Below are positions 24,200 to 32,911 of a stretch of 64,000 nucleotides of DNA, piece after piece. The notes under the pieces were generated by a model that made no database searches, was not told where the DNA came from, and was given only the letters and a program-made list of their open reading frames with translations. The position numbers and the translations under genes are program-made. Position 1 is the first letter of the stretch. Each line of letters starts with the position of its first letter. The DNA is from Bradyrhizobium sp. in8p8 (GTDB lineage: Bacteria > Pseudomonadota > Alphaproteobacteria > Rhizobiales > Xanthobacteraceae), in assembly GCF_000426845.1 (NCBI RefSeq), contig NZ_AUGD01000019.1, positions 30,550-94,549 of the forward strand. The letters run 5' to 3'.

Positions 24200-25246
24200 A
24201 TGCTGGCTGACCGCATCGAAGCAAAATGGATCGACGCGTTTTGCGAGATTTTCGAACGTTGCGCCGTCAAGGCGGGCGATACGGCTGCGATCCTCTCGGA
24301 AACCCAGTCGCGCGCCTTGAACGTGCATCTGGCGGAATTGGCCCTGCTGCGCATGGGGGCCCGGCCGTTTCACGTGGTGATGCCAACACCGCGCAACCGG
24401 AATATCGTTCCGGTTCGCTCCACCGGCGCGAGCGAGGCGATTCAGCGGCTCGGCCCGGTCATCACCGCGCTTCAGCAGGCGGGTTTTGTGGTGGATTGTA
24501 CCATCGAAGGCCTCATGCACGCGGTGGAGACGCCGGAGATCCTCAAAGCCGGCGCGCGCATCCTGGTGATCTCGAACGAGCATCCCGAGGCCCTGGAGCG
24601 CATGGTGCCGGATTCCGCGCTCGAGAAGCGCGTTCGTGCAGCGGCCAAGATGCTGCGTGGAACGAAGCGCATGCGGGTCACCTCGAAGGCAGGCACGGCG
24701 CTCGATGTCGACATGGTCGGGGCGTCCACGGTGGGCGTATGGGGCTGGACCGACAAGCCCGGCACGCTGGCGCATTGGCCGGGCGGCATCGTCGTCAGCT
24801 TTCCGAAGAGCGGGACCATCAACGGCACGCTGGTGATGGCGCCCGGCGACATCAATCTGACCTTCAAGCGTTACCTGACCTCGCCGGTGAAGATGACGCT
24901 GAAGGACGATTATGTCGTCGAACTGGAAGGCGACGGCACGGACGCGGCGATGATGCGCGCCTATCTCGCCGCCTGGGGCGATCGTGAGGCCTATGCGGTT
25001 TCGCATGTCGGCTTCGGCATGAACCCCGGCGCTCGCTACGAGGCGCTGTCCATGTACGACCAGCGCGACACCAACGGCACCGAAATTCGGGCCGTCTCCG
25101 GCAACTTCCTGTTCTCGACCGGCGCGAATGAGTTCGCAGCGCGCTATACGGCAGGGCATTTCGACCTGCCGATGATGGGAACGACGATCGAACTCGACGG
25201 CGTTGCCGTGGTCCGGGAGGGGATGCTCCAGGACGTCTTCGGCTAA
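24200..25246 (+). CDS. NicX-like Fe(II) ring-cleavage dioxygenase (2,5-dihydroxypyridine 5,6-dioxygenase family)
   Basis: A 348-residue protein of the NicX family, sometimes misannotated as M29 leucyl aminopeptidase. Candidate iron ligands are H269 (AYAVSHVGFGMNPGARYE), H320 and D322 (TAGHFDLPM). The spacing of 51 and 2 residues mirrors the H, H, D triad described for Pseudomonas NicX, which cleaves 2,5-dihydroxypyridine to N-formylmaleamate. Context supports a catabolic dioxygenase: it ends an ABC-importer/dehydratase operon and lies near hydroxylases and an alpha/beta hydrolase. The real substrate may differ, because no maleamate amidase or maleate isomerase is visible. It overlaps the convergent dehydrogenase by CTAA. 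Confidence 0.75.
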   Translation: MLADRIEAKWIDAFCEIFERCAVKAGDTAAILSETQSRALNVHLAELALLRMGARPFHVVMPTPRNRNIVPVRSTGASEAIQRLGPVITALQQAGFVVDCTIEGLMHAVETPEILKAGARILVISNEHPEALERMVPDSALEKRVRAAAKMLRGTKRMRVTSKAGTALDVDMVGASTVGVWGWTDKPGTLAHWPGGIVVSFPKSGTINGTLVMAPGDINLTFKRYLTSPVKMTLKDDYVVELEGDGTDAAMMRAYLAAWGDREAYAVSHVGFGMNPGARYEALSMYDQRDTNGTEIRAVSGNFLFSTGANEFAARYTAGHFDLPMMGTTIELDGVAVVREGMLQDVFG

Positions 25247-26235
25247 TTGTTGCCGAGCACCGGGGGGCGCGCCAGCCCGAAGTGGCGGAGCAGATCGACC
25301 ATGGCCTGGAGCCGTTTCGCGCGGTACGCGTCGACGTCGAGGCCTGAGTAGTCGAGAAAGCCTGCTCCTGTGCGCAGGCCGATCCGGCCTTCATGCATGT
25401 TGCGTGATATGACGTCCGGCGCCCGGTACCGGTCGCTGCCGAGCGCGCCTTCCAGATACCTGCTCGCGTAGTAGAGGATGTCGCCGCCGCCCCAGTCGAT
25501 GAATTCGAGCAGGCCGAGCACGGCATAGCGGAAGCCGAAGCCGTAGCGGATCGCCTTGTCGATCTCCTCCGCGCTGGCCACGCCCTCTTCGACCATGCGC
25601 GCGGCTTCGTTCATCGCCAGCGCCTGGATGCGCGGGACGATGAAGCCGGGTGTGGCGGCGCAGACCACCGGTACCTTGCCGATGCCTTCGAGCAATGCCT
25701 TGACCTCGTCGATGACAGCCGGGTCGGTGGCCTTGCCTGGCGAAATCTCGACGAGCGGGATCAGATAGGCCGGGTTGAGCCAATGCACATTGAGGAAGCG
25801 GCGGGGATTCACGATCGCGCCGGAGAGATCATCGACGAGGATCGTCGATGTCGTCGATGCAATGATGGTGTCCGGGCCGACTTGTCGCGACGCTGCCGCC
25901 AGCACCTCGCGCTTGAGCTCGACCACCTCGGGAACGCCCTCGAAGACCATGCCGGCCTCGGACAGAGCTGCAGCGCTTCCGCCGGCCGCGACAACCGAGA
26001 CGCGCGCGATCAGCAGATCGACATCCGCCTCGGCCAAGAGCCCCAGCTTCGACAGACTGGCGAAGGTCTTCCTGACTTCACCAAGCGCGTCCGCTTCGAG
26101 CTTGGCGAACTCCTCGGCCGAGCGCGCCTTGATATCGATCATCGTGACCCTGTGCCCCGCATAAGCGAAGGCGACGGCGATGCCCCGGCCCATGCGGCCA
26201 GCGCCGAGACAGGCGATATTGATGCGATTGGTCAT
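25243..26235 (-). CDS. 3-hydroxyacyl-CoA dehydrogenase family protein
   Basis: A 330-residue NAD-dependent dehydrogenase with Rossmann motif CLGAGRMGRGIAVAFAYAGH, the SNTSTI-like IIASTTSTILVDDLSG, the catalytic histidine in FLNVHWLNPAYLIPLVEI, and the C-terminal helical domain (PGFIVPRIQALAMNEAARMV). It oxidises a 3-hydroxyacyl-CoA in beta-oxidation or a related hydroxyacid. It is the last gene of a minus-strand operon (30979 to 25243) with a hydrolase, acyl-CoA dehydrogenase, CoA ligase and opine-dehydrogenase-like gene; 3 bp separate it from the latter. Confidence 0.85.
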   Translation of the reverse strand: MTNRINIACLGAGRMGRGIAVAFAYAGHRVTMIDIKARSAEEFAKLEADALGEVRKTFASLSKLGLLAEADVDLLIARVSVVAAGGSAAALSEAGMVFEGVPEVVELKREVLAAASRQVGPDTIIASTTSTILVDDLSGAIVNPRRFLNVHWLNPAYLIPLVEISPGKATDPAVIDEVKALLEGIGKVPVVCAATPGFIVPRIQALAMNEAARMVEEGVASAEEIDKAIRYGFGFRYAVLGLLEFIDWGGGDILYYASRYLEGALGSDRYRAPDVISRNMHEGRIGLRTGAGFLDYSGLDVDAYRAKRLQAMVDLLRHFGLARPPVLGNN

Positions 26236-26238
26236 CGA

Positions 26239-27327
26239 TCAGAATCCATTGCGGAGCAGCGTCTGTAGTTCAGCCTTGCTGAGATTCCCGAGCCCGAGCG
26301 TCTCGAGCGTTCGGCCACCTCGGGCAAAATCTTCGCCGCAGATCGCGCCGCCGATCGACAGGAACGCGTTGGCCAGCGGCGTTGCAACGCCGGCCAACCC
26401 GGCGACGGACACCAGCAGCGATAGCCCAAGCCGCAGGTCTTCCCGCATGTAGCGGTGCTCGGTCAGCACGATCCGCTCGCGCCAGTCGCCGGAATCGGTC
26501 AGCCGGTCGTGCGAGCCGCGGCCGTACATCCAGATCTCGCCTTTCTTCGCGTAGTGATGCGCGAGCGGGAAATGCGGCGCGCCGTAGCCAAGCGCCTCGC
26601 GCACCGCGATGCGCTCGTCATCGAGCGCGTCGGTGACCCGGCGGATCGCCGCTTGCGTGCCTTCCTTGTGAATGTCCCAGCGCTCGAAATGTTCGATCGG
26701 CCCTGCGTTCATCACGATCAGCGGCGGATGGATGATCGGACCTGCGTTCATCAGCGCCCCGGACAGCGCGTCTCCGCAGGGCTCAATAACGCCCGGGAAT
26801 GCACGTCCGATCACGTCGAGGGCATGCGGCGCCTGATCAAGCGGGAACACCCCGACCGGAAGTCGCTTGGCGCGGATGGTGATCGCCACCTCGAACGGTC
26901 CATGCTTGCGCGTCAACCAGGGCAATGTGCCGGTTTCCGCAAAGCTCGCCTTGGCCCGGTTTCCAGCATCCTGTGCGGCCTTGGCGAAGATCATCGAGCC
27001 GAATGTCGCCGGCGGCAGAAACACGACCTGGCCGTCCCGCAGATGCGGGGCAAGCAGCCGAGCGATATCTGCTTGCGCGAAAGCAGGTGCAGGGCACAGG
27101 ATCAGCTCCGTGCCATCGACGGCTTCGGCCATGTCGGTCGTGACCAGGGCGACCTCCACGTCGTGACGGCCGTTGTGATCCTTGACCAGGATGCGCGTCC
27201 CGGCGGCGCGCTGCGCCGCGACCTGATCGGCATCGCGGCGCCAAAGCCGAACCTCGTGCCCCGATAGCGCAAAATCGCCCGCGGCCGCGAAAGAGCCGTT
27301 TCCCCCACCCAGAACTGCGATCTTCAA
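26239..27327 (-). CDS. NAD/NADP octopine/nopaline dehydrogenase-like enzyme
   Basis: A 362-residue protein with N-terminal VLGGGNGSFAAAGDFALSG (NAD binding), middle VFLPPATFGSMIFAKA and the C-terminal opine-dehydrogenase domain including NAGPIIHPPLIVMNAGPIEH, where the family catalytic histidine lies. The start is a TTG at 27327 overlapping the ligase stop (TTGA), with AAGGAG upstream. Opine dehydrogenases reductively couple or oxidatively split an amino acid and a keto acid; homologues also act on other N-(carboxyalkyl) compounds. Inside an aryl/acyl-CoA operon its role is unknown. Confidence 0.8.
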   Translation of the reverse strand: MKIAVLGGGNGSFAAAGDFALSGHEVRLWRRDADQVAAQRAAGTRILVKDHNGRHDVEVALVTTDMAEAVDGTELILCPAPAFAQADIARLLAPHLRDGQVVFLPPATFGSMIFAKAAQDAGNRAKASFAETGTLPWLTRKHGPFEVAITIRAKRLPVGVFPLDQAPHALDVIGRAFPGVIEPCGDALSGALMNAGPIIHPPLIVMNAGPIEHFERWDIHKEGTQAAIRRVTDALDDERIAVREALGYGAPHFPLAHHYAKKGEIWMYGRGSHDRLTDSGDWRERIVLTEHRYMREDLRLGLSLLVSVAGLAGVATPLANAFLSIGGAICGEDFARGGRTLETLGLGNLSKAELQTLLRNGF

Positions 27328-28859
27328 GATGCTTCTCCTTGCCCGCGGGATTGCGCATCAAGCTGTTTCAGCAGGAAATGCTGAACCTTGCCCAGCGCCG
27401 TCCGCGGCATGTCGGTGACGAAGACGATGTCGCGCGGAACCTTGTAGCGCGCGAGCTGCGCCTGAAGATGGGCCCTCAAATCGTCCGCTTCGAGCCGGCA
27501 GCCGGATCTCGCAATCACATAGGCGATCGGCACCTCGTCCCAGCGCGGGTCTGGCCGGCCGATCACCGCGCATTCGCTTACATCAGGGTGTTCGAGCAGG
27601 ACGCGTTCGACCTCGGCCGGGTAGACATTCTCGCCGCCGGAAATGATCATGTTCTTCTTGCGGTCGCGAACCCAGAAATAGCCATCGGCATCGCACAGGC
27701 CGATGTCGCCGGTGCGATACCAGCCGTCGTGCAATGCGTCGCGCGTCGCGGCCTCGTTGCCCCAGTATTCGAAGAACACATTGGGCCCGCGCACCGCGAT
27801 CTCGCCCGGTGTGCCCGCCGGCAGTTCGTTGCCGGCCTGGTCGATCACTTTCGCCTCACAGCACAAGCCGGCAAGGCCGGTCGATCCGGCGCGCGACAGA
27901 TCGCCGCCAAGCCGCGTGTAGACGGCGATCGGGCAGGTTTCCGTCGAACCATAGACCTGAAGCACGGGGACATTGCGCGCGACGAAGCGCTCGATCAGGT
28001 GCGGCGGCACGATCGTCGAGCCGGTGGCGACGGCCTTGAGTGACGAGAGATCGGTGGTCGCCCAGGCGGGATGTTCGCTCACGGCCTGGATGACCGCGGG
28101 CACCATGACTGTGAGTGTCGGCCGCTCCTGCTCGATGGCGGCGAGTGCTGCGTCCGGCGTGAAGCGAGCGTGCACCGTGACAGTGGCGCCCAATTGGAGC
28201 GCGGGCGTGGTCTGGATGTTGAGGCCGCCGACATGGAAGAACGGCAATACGGTGAGTACGTGGTCATCGGACGTCATGTTGTGCATGTGCTGGCTCATGA
28301 CGCCATTCCAGAACAGCGCCTCCTGGCGCAACACCGCACCTTTCGGCCGTCCGGTCGTTCCCGACGTGTAGACGATCAGCAACGGGCAGGAGAGGTCGGT
28401 GTGTGGATTTCGACCGGTGCCGCCGCTCCCAGCCAGCAGATCCTCGAATGTCATGCCGCCGGGCGGCGCGAAGTCGAGGCCGACGACGGATTTTCCCGGG
28501 GCGGTCTGCCCCAGCTCGGCGAGCACTCCGGAAAACGCCTGCTCGAGCACCAGGACCTTGGCGCCGGCATCGCTCAGAATGAACAGTTGCTCCGCCACCG
28601 CAAGCCGCCAGTTCAGTGGCACCAGCATCGCGCCGAGCCGCGCGCAGGCGTAGAGCAGAACCAGGTAATCCGGCCTGTTCAGGCTCAAGATCGCGATGCG
28701 GTCACCGCGGCCGACGCCGAACTCCTGTTTCAAAGCCGTTGCGGTCCGTTCGATGCGTGCGGCGAATGCGGCATAGCTCAGCCGTTCGCCTTCGAAGGCA
28801 ATGGCCGTCTTGTCTGGCGCGAACGCCGCGTTGCGGTCGATCAGGCTGCAGAGGTCCAC
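27324..28859 (-). CDS. AMP-forming acyl-CoA synthetase
   Basis: A 511-residue ANL-family ligase. The P-loop-like A3 motif is LIVYTSGTTGRPKGAVL, A5 is VYGSTETCPIA, A8 is WYRTGDIGLCDADGYFWVRD and the catalytic lysine is in TALGKVQHFLLK. It activates a carboxylic acid as its CoA thioester. The GTG at 28859 lies just downstream of the acyl-CoA dehydrogenase stop and gives the family length; a longer ATG-started frame runs inside the upstream gene. The acceptor acid is not defined; short or cyclic aliphatic acids from ring reduction are plausible. Confidence 0.88.
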   Translation of the reverse strand: MDLCSLIDRNAAFAPDKTAIAFEGERLSYAAFAARIERTATALKQEFGVGRGDRIAILSLNRPDYLVLLYACARLGAMLVPLNWRLAVAEQLFILSDAGAKVLVLEQAFSGVLAELGQTAPGKSVVGLDFAPPGGMTFEDLLAGSGGTGRNPHTDLSCPLLIVYTSGTTGRPKGAVLRQEALFWNGVMSQHMHNMTSDDHVLTVLPFFHVGGLNIQTTPALQLGATVTVHARFTPDAALAAIEQERPTLTVMVPAVIQAVSEHPAWATTDLSSLKAVATGSTIVPPHLIERFVARNVPVLQVYGSTETCPIAVYTRLGGDLSRAGSTGLAGLCCEAKVIDQAGNELPAGTPGEIAVRGPNVFFEYWGNEAATRDALHDGWYRTGDIGLCDADGYFWVRDRKKNMIISGGENVYPAEVERVLLEHPDVSECAVIGRPDPRWDEVPIAYVIARSGCRLEADDLRAHLQAQLARYKVPRDIVFVTDMPRTALGKVQHFLLKQLDAQSRGQGEAS

Positions 28860-28861
28860 GG

Positions 28862-30151
28862 TCAGTCGTCCGTTTCGCCGGCCTCGTACAGCGCCTCGCG
28901 CCCGATCCGGTCGAGGCAAAGCTCGGCGGTCCAGGGCAGCATCAGCGAGCCGCAACGGCTGTCGCGATAGATCCGCTCCAGCGGCAGCGAGCGCAGCATC
29001 GCCTGGCCGCCACAGGTGCGGATCGCGAGCGCGGCGAGCTCATTGGCTCCTTCCATCACCGAATATTGCGCGGCATAGGCCCGCAACACCTGCTCCTTGC
29101 TCGGATTGGCGCAGGCTTCGGTGACAGCCTGGAACCAGATCCCCTTGATCTGCTCCAGCTTGATCTGCATCTGCGCGACGGCGATCTGCTTGGTCGGGTA
29201 CATCCTGCGCTTGACCGGCGGCATGCCCGGGACCTCGCCGCGCAAGTAGTGCACCGTGAAGTCGTAGGCGGCCTGCGCGAGGCCCATATAAGTCGGCGAC
29301 AGCGTCAGGAACATGTGCGGCCAGCGCATCGCAGCCTGGAAATAGACGCCGCGCGGCATCAGCGCGGAATCCTCCGGCACGAACACGTCCTTGAACAGGA
29401 GGGTCCGAGAGACCGTGCCCCGCATGCCGAGTGGATCCCAGTCGCCGACAACCGAGACGCCGTCTGATTTGGCCGATATCGCGAGGTATAGCGTGTTGCG
29501 GCGCGACGCCTTCTCGCCTTCCTCGATCTCGGTACAGAGCACGCCGTAATAGTCGGCGTGGCCTGAGAGCGATGCAAAGATCTTCTTGCCGTTGACGATC
29601 CAGCCGCCCGCGACCGGCCTTGCTTCGGTGCCGAAAGCGACGCCGCCTGCAGCGGCAGCGCCACCTTCGGAGAACGGTTGCGAGTAAATCGCACCGTCCG
29701 CGACGATGCGCTTGTAATGGACCGCACGCCGCCGCTCGTGCTCGGCACGGGTCTCCGCATCCATGTCGAGATCGTCGGCGAGTGGCCCCGACCACAGGGT
29801 CGAGCAGACATGCATGTTCCAGGTCAGCGCGGTGGCGCCGCAATAGCGGCCGATCTCGGCCGCCGCCAAGGCATAGGTCTGGTAGTTCGCGCCGAGGCCG
29901 CCGTGTTTTTTCGGCACGGCAATGCCGAGCAGGCCGACGCGATGCAGATCGCGATAGTTTTCGGTCGGGAAGGTCGCCTCGCGATCGTAAGTGGCGGCGC
30001 GGCCGGCAAACACGGTCTGGCCGATCTCCCTTGCGCGGGCAATGATGCCGGCCTGCTCGTCGCTCAGACGGAATGCGATGGGATCGAAGATCGGCGCATC
30101 CAGCGCGACCTTGTTGGTCGTGTCGAGGGTCTTACTGACTTGCATGGTCAT
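28862..30151 (-). CDS. Acyl-CoA dehydrogenase
   Basis: A 429-residue acyl-CoA dehydrogenase family flavoprotein. It shows VGLLGIAVPKKHGGLGANYQ, the FAD-contact segment AIYSQPFSEGGAAAAGGVAF, GDWDPLGMRGTVSRTLLFKD, and the C-terminal RTCGGQAMLRSLPLERIYRD. It introduces a 2,3-double bond into an acyl-CoA and passes electrons to ETF, or acts as a related monooxygenase. It is the second gene of the minus-strand operon, 12 bp after the hydrolase, and its stop lies 2 bp before the ligase start. Confidence 0.87.
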   Translation of the reverse strand: MTMQVSKTLDTTNKVALDAPIFDPIAFRLSDEQAGIIARAREIGQTVFAGRAATYDREATFPTENYRDLHRVGLLGIAVPKKHGGLGANYQTYALAAAEIGRYCGATALTWNMHVCSTLWSGPLADDLDMDAETRAEHERRRAVHYKRIVADGAIYSQPFSEGGAAAAGGVAFGTEARPVAGGWIVNGKKIFASLSGHADYYGVLCTEIEEGEKASRRNTLYLAISAKSDGVSVVGDWDPLGMRGTVSRTLLFKDVFVPEDSALMPRGVYFQAAMRWPHMFLTLSPTYMGLAQAAYDFTVHYLRGEVPGMPPVKRRMYPTKQIAVAQMQIKLEQIKGIWFQAVTEACANPSKEQVLRAYAAQYSVMEGANELAALAIRTCGGQAMLRSLPLERIYRDSRCGSLMLPWTAELCLDRIGREALYEAGETDD

Positions 30152-30163
30152 TGCGCAGTCACC

Positions 30164-30979
30164 TTACGCTTTGCTCGCGAGAGAGTTCAGAAACCCGCCT
30201 AGGGCATCGTCGAAGGCATCAGGGCGCTCGAGATTGGCGAGATGGCCCACACCGGCGAGCTCGACATACTTAGCCCCGGGGATATAGGTCGCCGTCTTTG
30301 CCATCATGGGCGCAGGTGCGTTGTTGTCCTTCGAGCCGGACAGCAGCAGCGTCGGCACGGAGATGTTCCCAAGCGTGCTGCGTTGATCGAAGCCGATCAG
30401 AGCCAGCATCATGGCGCGATAGCTTGCTTCGGGCACGCTTCCCATGCATTCGCGCGCCAGCTCCATGCCGTCCGGATCGGGATCGTCGCCGACAAGCTCT
30501 TTCACCAGTGATGGCGCCAGAGACTTCATTGTCTCGCCGCGATCGAGCGGCCCTAGCCGTGCAGCGATGAATGATTTCTGCCAGTCGCCATCTGCCTTGC
30601 CGAAGGCAGGGCTGGTCTGCGCCAGCACAACCGCACGTGCCAGTTTGGGAGATTCCACCAGCCACCTCTGGACGATCATGCCGCCGATGGAATGGCCGAC
30701 CAGAACAGGCCTGCTGACATCGAGCTGTTCGATGAATCGTTGGAGTGCCTCCGCCAGGGCAGCGATGCTGACGCTGGCGAGCGGTTCCGATCCGCCGTAC
30801 CCCGGCATATCCCATGCGATAGCGCGGAAGCGGTCGCTGAATGTGGCAAGCTGCCGCCGCCAAGCCCGTGCGGCACCGCCGATACCATGCAGGAATATCA
30901 AAGGTATCGCAGCCGGATCGCCCGCGGCTTCATAGGCGAAGCGTCCGTCTTTTGTTATCATTGGCACAGGCTGCGACAC
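30164..30979 (-). CDS. Alpha/beta hydrolase (enol-lactonase/deformylase-like)
   Basis: A 271-residue alpha/beta hydrolase with oxyanion motif FLHGIGG, nucleophile S97 (GHSIGG), acid D218 and H246 (GVGHLANLERPDAF). It resembles 3-oxoadipate enol-lactonases and ring-fission-product hydrolases. It begins with GTG at 30979 preceded by AAAGGA. It heads the minus-strand operon and is divergent from the SDR gene; each divergent promoter has its own TTTKA-N4-TAAAR palindrome. N-formylmaleamate deformylase (NicD) belongs to the same superfamily, so coupling to the NicX-like enzyme is possible but unproven. Confidence 0.83.
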   Translation of the reverse strand: MSQPVPMITKDGRFAYEAAGDPAAIPLIFLHGIGGAARAWRRQLATFSDRFRAIAWDMPGYGGSEPLASVSIAALAEALQRFIEQLDVSRPVLVGHSIGGMIVQRWLVESPKLARAVVLAQTSPAFGKADGDWQKSFIAARLGPLDRGETMKSLAPSLVKELVGDDPDPDGMELARECMGSVPEASYRAMMLALIGFDQRSTLGNISVPTLLLSGSKDNNAPAPMMAKTATYIPGAKYVELAGVGHLANLERPDAFDDALGGFLNSLASKA

Positions 30980-31041
30980 GCGACATCCTTTTGCTGGGGC
31001 CCTTTGATGCTAACAGGCCTGCTGGCATTGGAAAGCGATAA

Positions 31042-31055
31042 TTTTATACTTAAAG
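31042..31055. promoter_or_regulatory. TTTKA-N4-TAAAR operator, hydrolase operon side
   Basis: TTTTATACTTAAAG, 63 bp upstream of the minus-strand hydrolase start. One of six like sites, each in front of a gene of the acyl-CoA island; probable MarR target. Confidence 0.6.
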
Positions 31056-31118
31056 CAATTTTCGGGCCGCTCTCCTGTTCTACATTCGCGGGGTGCGAGC
31101 GGCGGTTCGTTGCAAAAA

Positions 31119-31132
31119 TTTGAAGGTTAAAA
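31119..31132. promoter_or_regulatory. TTTKA-N4-TAAAR operator, SDR operon side
   Basis: TTTGAAGGTTAAAA, 41 bp upstream of the SDR ATG at 31173. It forms a pair with the site at 31042, 77 bp apart, which would let one regulator control both divergent operons. Confidence 0.6.
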
Positions 31133-31172
31133 TATATCGGCAGAACGATCACGAGATCGAGGGAGCCTGCGC

Positions 31173-31934
31173 ATGTCCGGATTGCCGCATTTGCCGCACG
31201 CGCTGGTGACCGGTGGCGGTCGCGGCATCGGCCGCGCAATCGCTGCTTCTCTCGTCGGCGCTGGCGCAACCGTAACTGTGCTTGGCCGCAACGCGGCGGT
31301 TCTCGAAGAGGCAGTCAATGCAGGTGCCGCGCACTTTGCCGCCGTCGCTGACGTCTCGAACGAAACGTCAATGAACGCCGCCATCGCCGCAGCGAGTGCG
31401 CACAAGCCGATCGATATCCTGATAGCCAACGCCGGCAGCGCTGAATCGGCGCCATTTTCGAAGTCGGACTCGGCCCTTTTTGCGCGCATGATGGATGTCA
31501 ATTTCATGGGCGTGGTTCACGCCGTCCGTGCCGTGCTGCCGGGCATGAAGGATCGTCCGTACGGCCGCATCGTCGCGGTTGCGTCCACCGCCGGGCTCAA
31601 AGGTTACGCCTATGTCAGCGCGTATGCTGCCGCCAAGCACGCCGTCGTCGGTCTGGTGCGCTCCCTTGCTCTCGAAATGGCCGGAAGCAAGGTGACCGTG
31701 AATGCGGTGTGTCCCGGTTTCACCGACACCGACCTGGTCGCCGGCAGCATCGAAAACATCATGAAGAAGACCGGCAGGACCCGCGAGCAGGCGATCGCCG
31801 AGCTTGCGAAGCACAATCCGCAGGGGCGTCTGATCACTCCCCAGGAGGTGGCCGATGCGGTGCTCTGGCTTTGCGGCGAGGGCGCCGGCGCGATCACCGG
31901 ACAGGCGATTGCGGTTGCCGGCGGTGAAATTTAG
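31173..31934 (+). CDS. Short-chain dehydrogenase/reductase
   Basis: A 253-residue classical SDR. The cofactor motif TGGGRGIG is at residues 13-20, NAG at 86-88, and the catalytic triad is S138, Y151, K155 (YAAAKHAVVG). VCPGFTDTDLVAGSI and the C-terminal GAITGQAIAVAGGE are typical of 3-hydroxyacyl-CoA/ketone dehydrogenases. It is first in a two-gene operon with an enoyl-CoA hydratase, so oxidation of a (cyclic) 3-hydroxyacyl-CoA is the most sensible role. Confidence 0.88.
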   Translation: MSGLPHLPHALVTGGGRGIGRAIAASLVGAGATVTVLGRNAAVLEEAVNAGAAHFAAVADVSNETSMNAAIAAASAHKPIDILIANAGSAESAPFSKSDSALFARMMDVNFMGVVHAVRAVLPGMKDRPYGRIVAVASTAGLKGYAYVSAYAAAKHAVVGLVRSLALEMAGSKVTVNAVCPGFTDTDLVAGSIENIMKKTGRTREQAIAELAKHNPQGRLITPQEVADAVLWLCGEGAGAITGQAIAVAGGEI

Positions 31935-31975
31935 CATTTGTGTGCAATGCGGAACAGGGAATCCAAGGAGATCGC

Positions 31976-32812
31976 ATGAGCAGGCCAGCCAATCCCGTCA
32001 CCCTCCCGCTTGCAGATTATTCGCCTCAGCATTTTTTGCTGGCTGTGGTCGACGGCGTCGCGACGGTCACGCTCAATCGGCCCGAGCGGAAGAATCCCCT
32101 GACATTCGAGAGCTATCGGGAATTGACCGATTTCTTCCGCGCCTGCGCCTTCGACGACGCGGTCAAGTGCATCGTCGTCACCGGTGCCGGCGGTAATTTC
32201 TCGTCGGGCGGTGACGTGTTCGAGATCATCGGTCCGCTCGTGAAGATGGACACCAAGGGGCTGACTGCCTTCACGCGCATGACCGGCGACCTCGTCAAGG
32301 CGATGCGGGCATGTCCTCAGCCGATCGTGGCCGCGGTCGAGGGCATCTGTGCCGGGGCCGGGGCCATTATCGCCATGGCATCCGACATGCGCCTTGCGGC
32401 GAGCGGCGCCAAGGTGGCATTCCTGTTCAACAAGGTGGGCCTCGCCGGCTGCGACATGGGCGCCTGCGCAATCCTGCCGCGGATCATCGGGCAGTCCCGC
32501 GCCTCCGAGCTGCTCTACACAGGCCGGTTCATGACCGCGGACGAGGGCGAGCGCTGGGGCTTCTTCAGCCGCATCGTCACGCCGGAGCAGGTGTTGTCCC
32601 AGGCGCAAGTTCTGGCGAAACAGATTGCGGAGGGGCCGACCTTCGCCAACACCATGACCAAGCGAATGCTGGCGATGGAATGGGCGATGTCGGTGGAGGA
32701 GGCGATCGAAGCGGAGGCGGTTGCCCAAGCGCTGTGCATGACCACGGCGGATTTCGAGCGCGCCTTCGAGGCTTTCGCCAACAAGGTCAAGCCGGTCTTC
32801 AGGGGCGACTAG
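31976..32812 (+). CDS. Enoyl-CoA hydratase/isomerase family protein
   Basis: A 278-residue crotonase-fold protein. The oxyanion-hole segments are VTGAGGNFSSGGDVFEIIG and GICAGAGAIIAMASDMRLA, and the active-site region is FLFNKVGLAGCDMGACAILP, where glutamates of standard hydratases are partly replaced. That pattern is also seen in ring-hydrolysing or lyase-type crotonases. AAGGAG seven bases before the ATG decides the start over an upstream GTG. With the SDR it probably performs beta-oxidation-like steps on the dearomatised CoA intermediate. Confidence 0.87.
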   Translation: MSRPANPVTLPLADYSPQHFLLAVVDGVATVTLNRPERKNPLTFESYRELTDFFRACAFDDAVKCIVVTGAGGNFSSGGDVFEIIGPLVKMDTKGLTAFTRMTGDLVKAMRACPQPIVAAVEGICAGAGAIIAMASDMRLAASGAKVAFLFNKVGLAGCDMGACAILPRIIGQSRASELLYTGRFMTADEGERWGFFSRIVTPEQVLSQAQVLAKQIAEGPTFANTMTKRMLAMEWAMSVEEAIEAEAVAQALCMTTADFERAFEAFANKVKPVFRGD

Positions 32813-32861
32813 TCTGGTCGCCCTTATGGCGGCGCACCAACAACGGGGACTTGCGCGAAAT

Positions 32862-32879
32862 TATTTTAGGCTTAAAATA
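32862..32879. promoter_or_regulatory. Strongest TTTKA-N4-TAAAR operator, before the fused monooxygenase/reductase
   Basis: TATTTTA-GGCT-TAAAATA, a perfect 7-bp inverted repeat with a 4-bp spacer, 33 bp upstream of the ATG at 32912. The core TTTTAGGCTTAAAA is at 32864-32877. Confidence 0.7.
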
Positions 32880-32911
32880 GTTTCATGGCCGGGTGAATTG
32901 GCGAGGCTCCC

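Noticed and set aside
24200..25246. M29 leucyl aminopeptidase as the identity of the NicX-like protein
   Set aside because: The GHFDLPM and SHVGFGMNP ligand pattern and spacing, together with a catabolic operon context, fit the dioxygenase family better than a peptidase.
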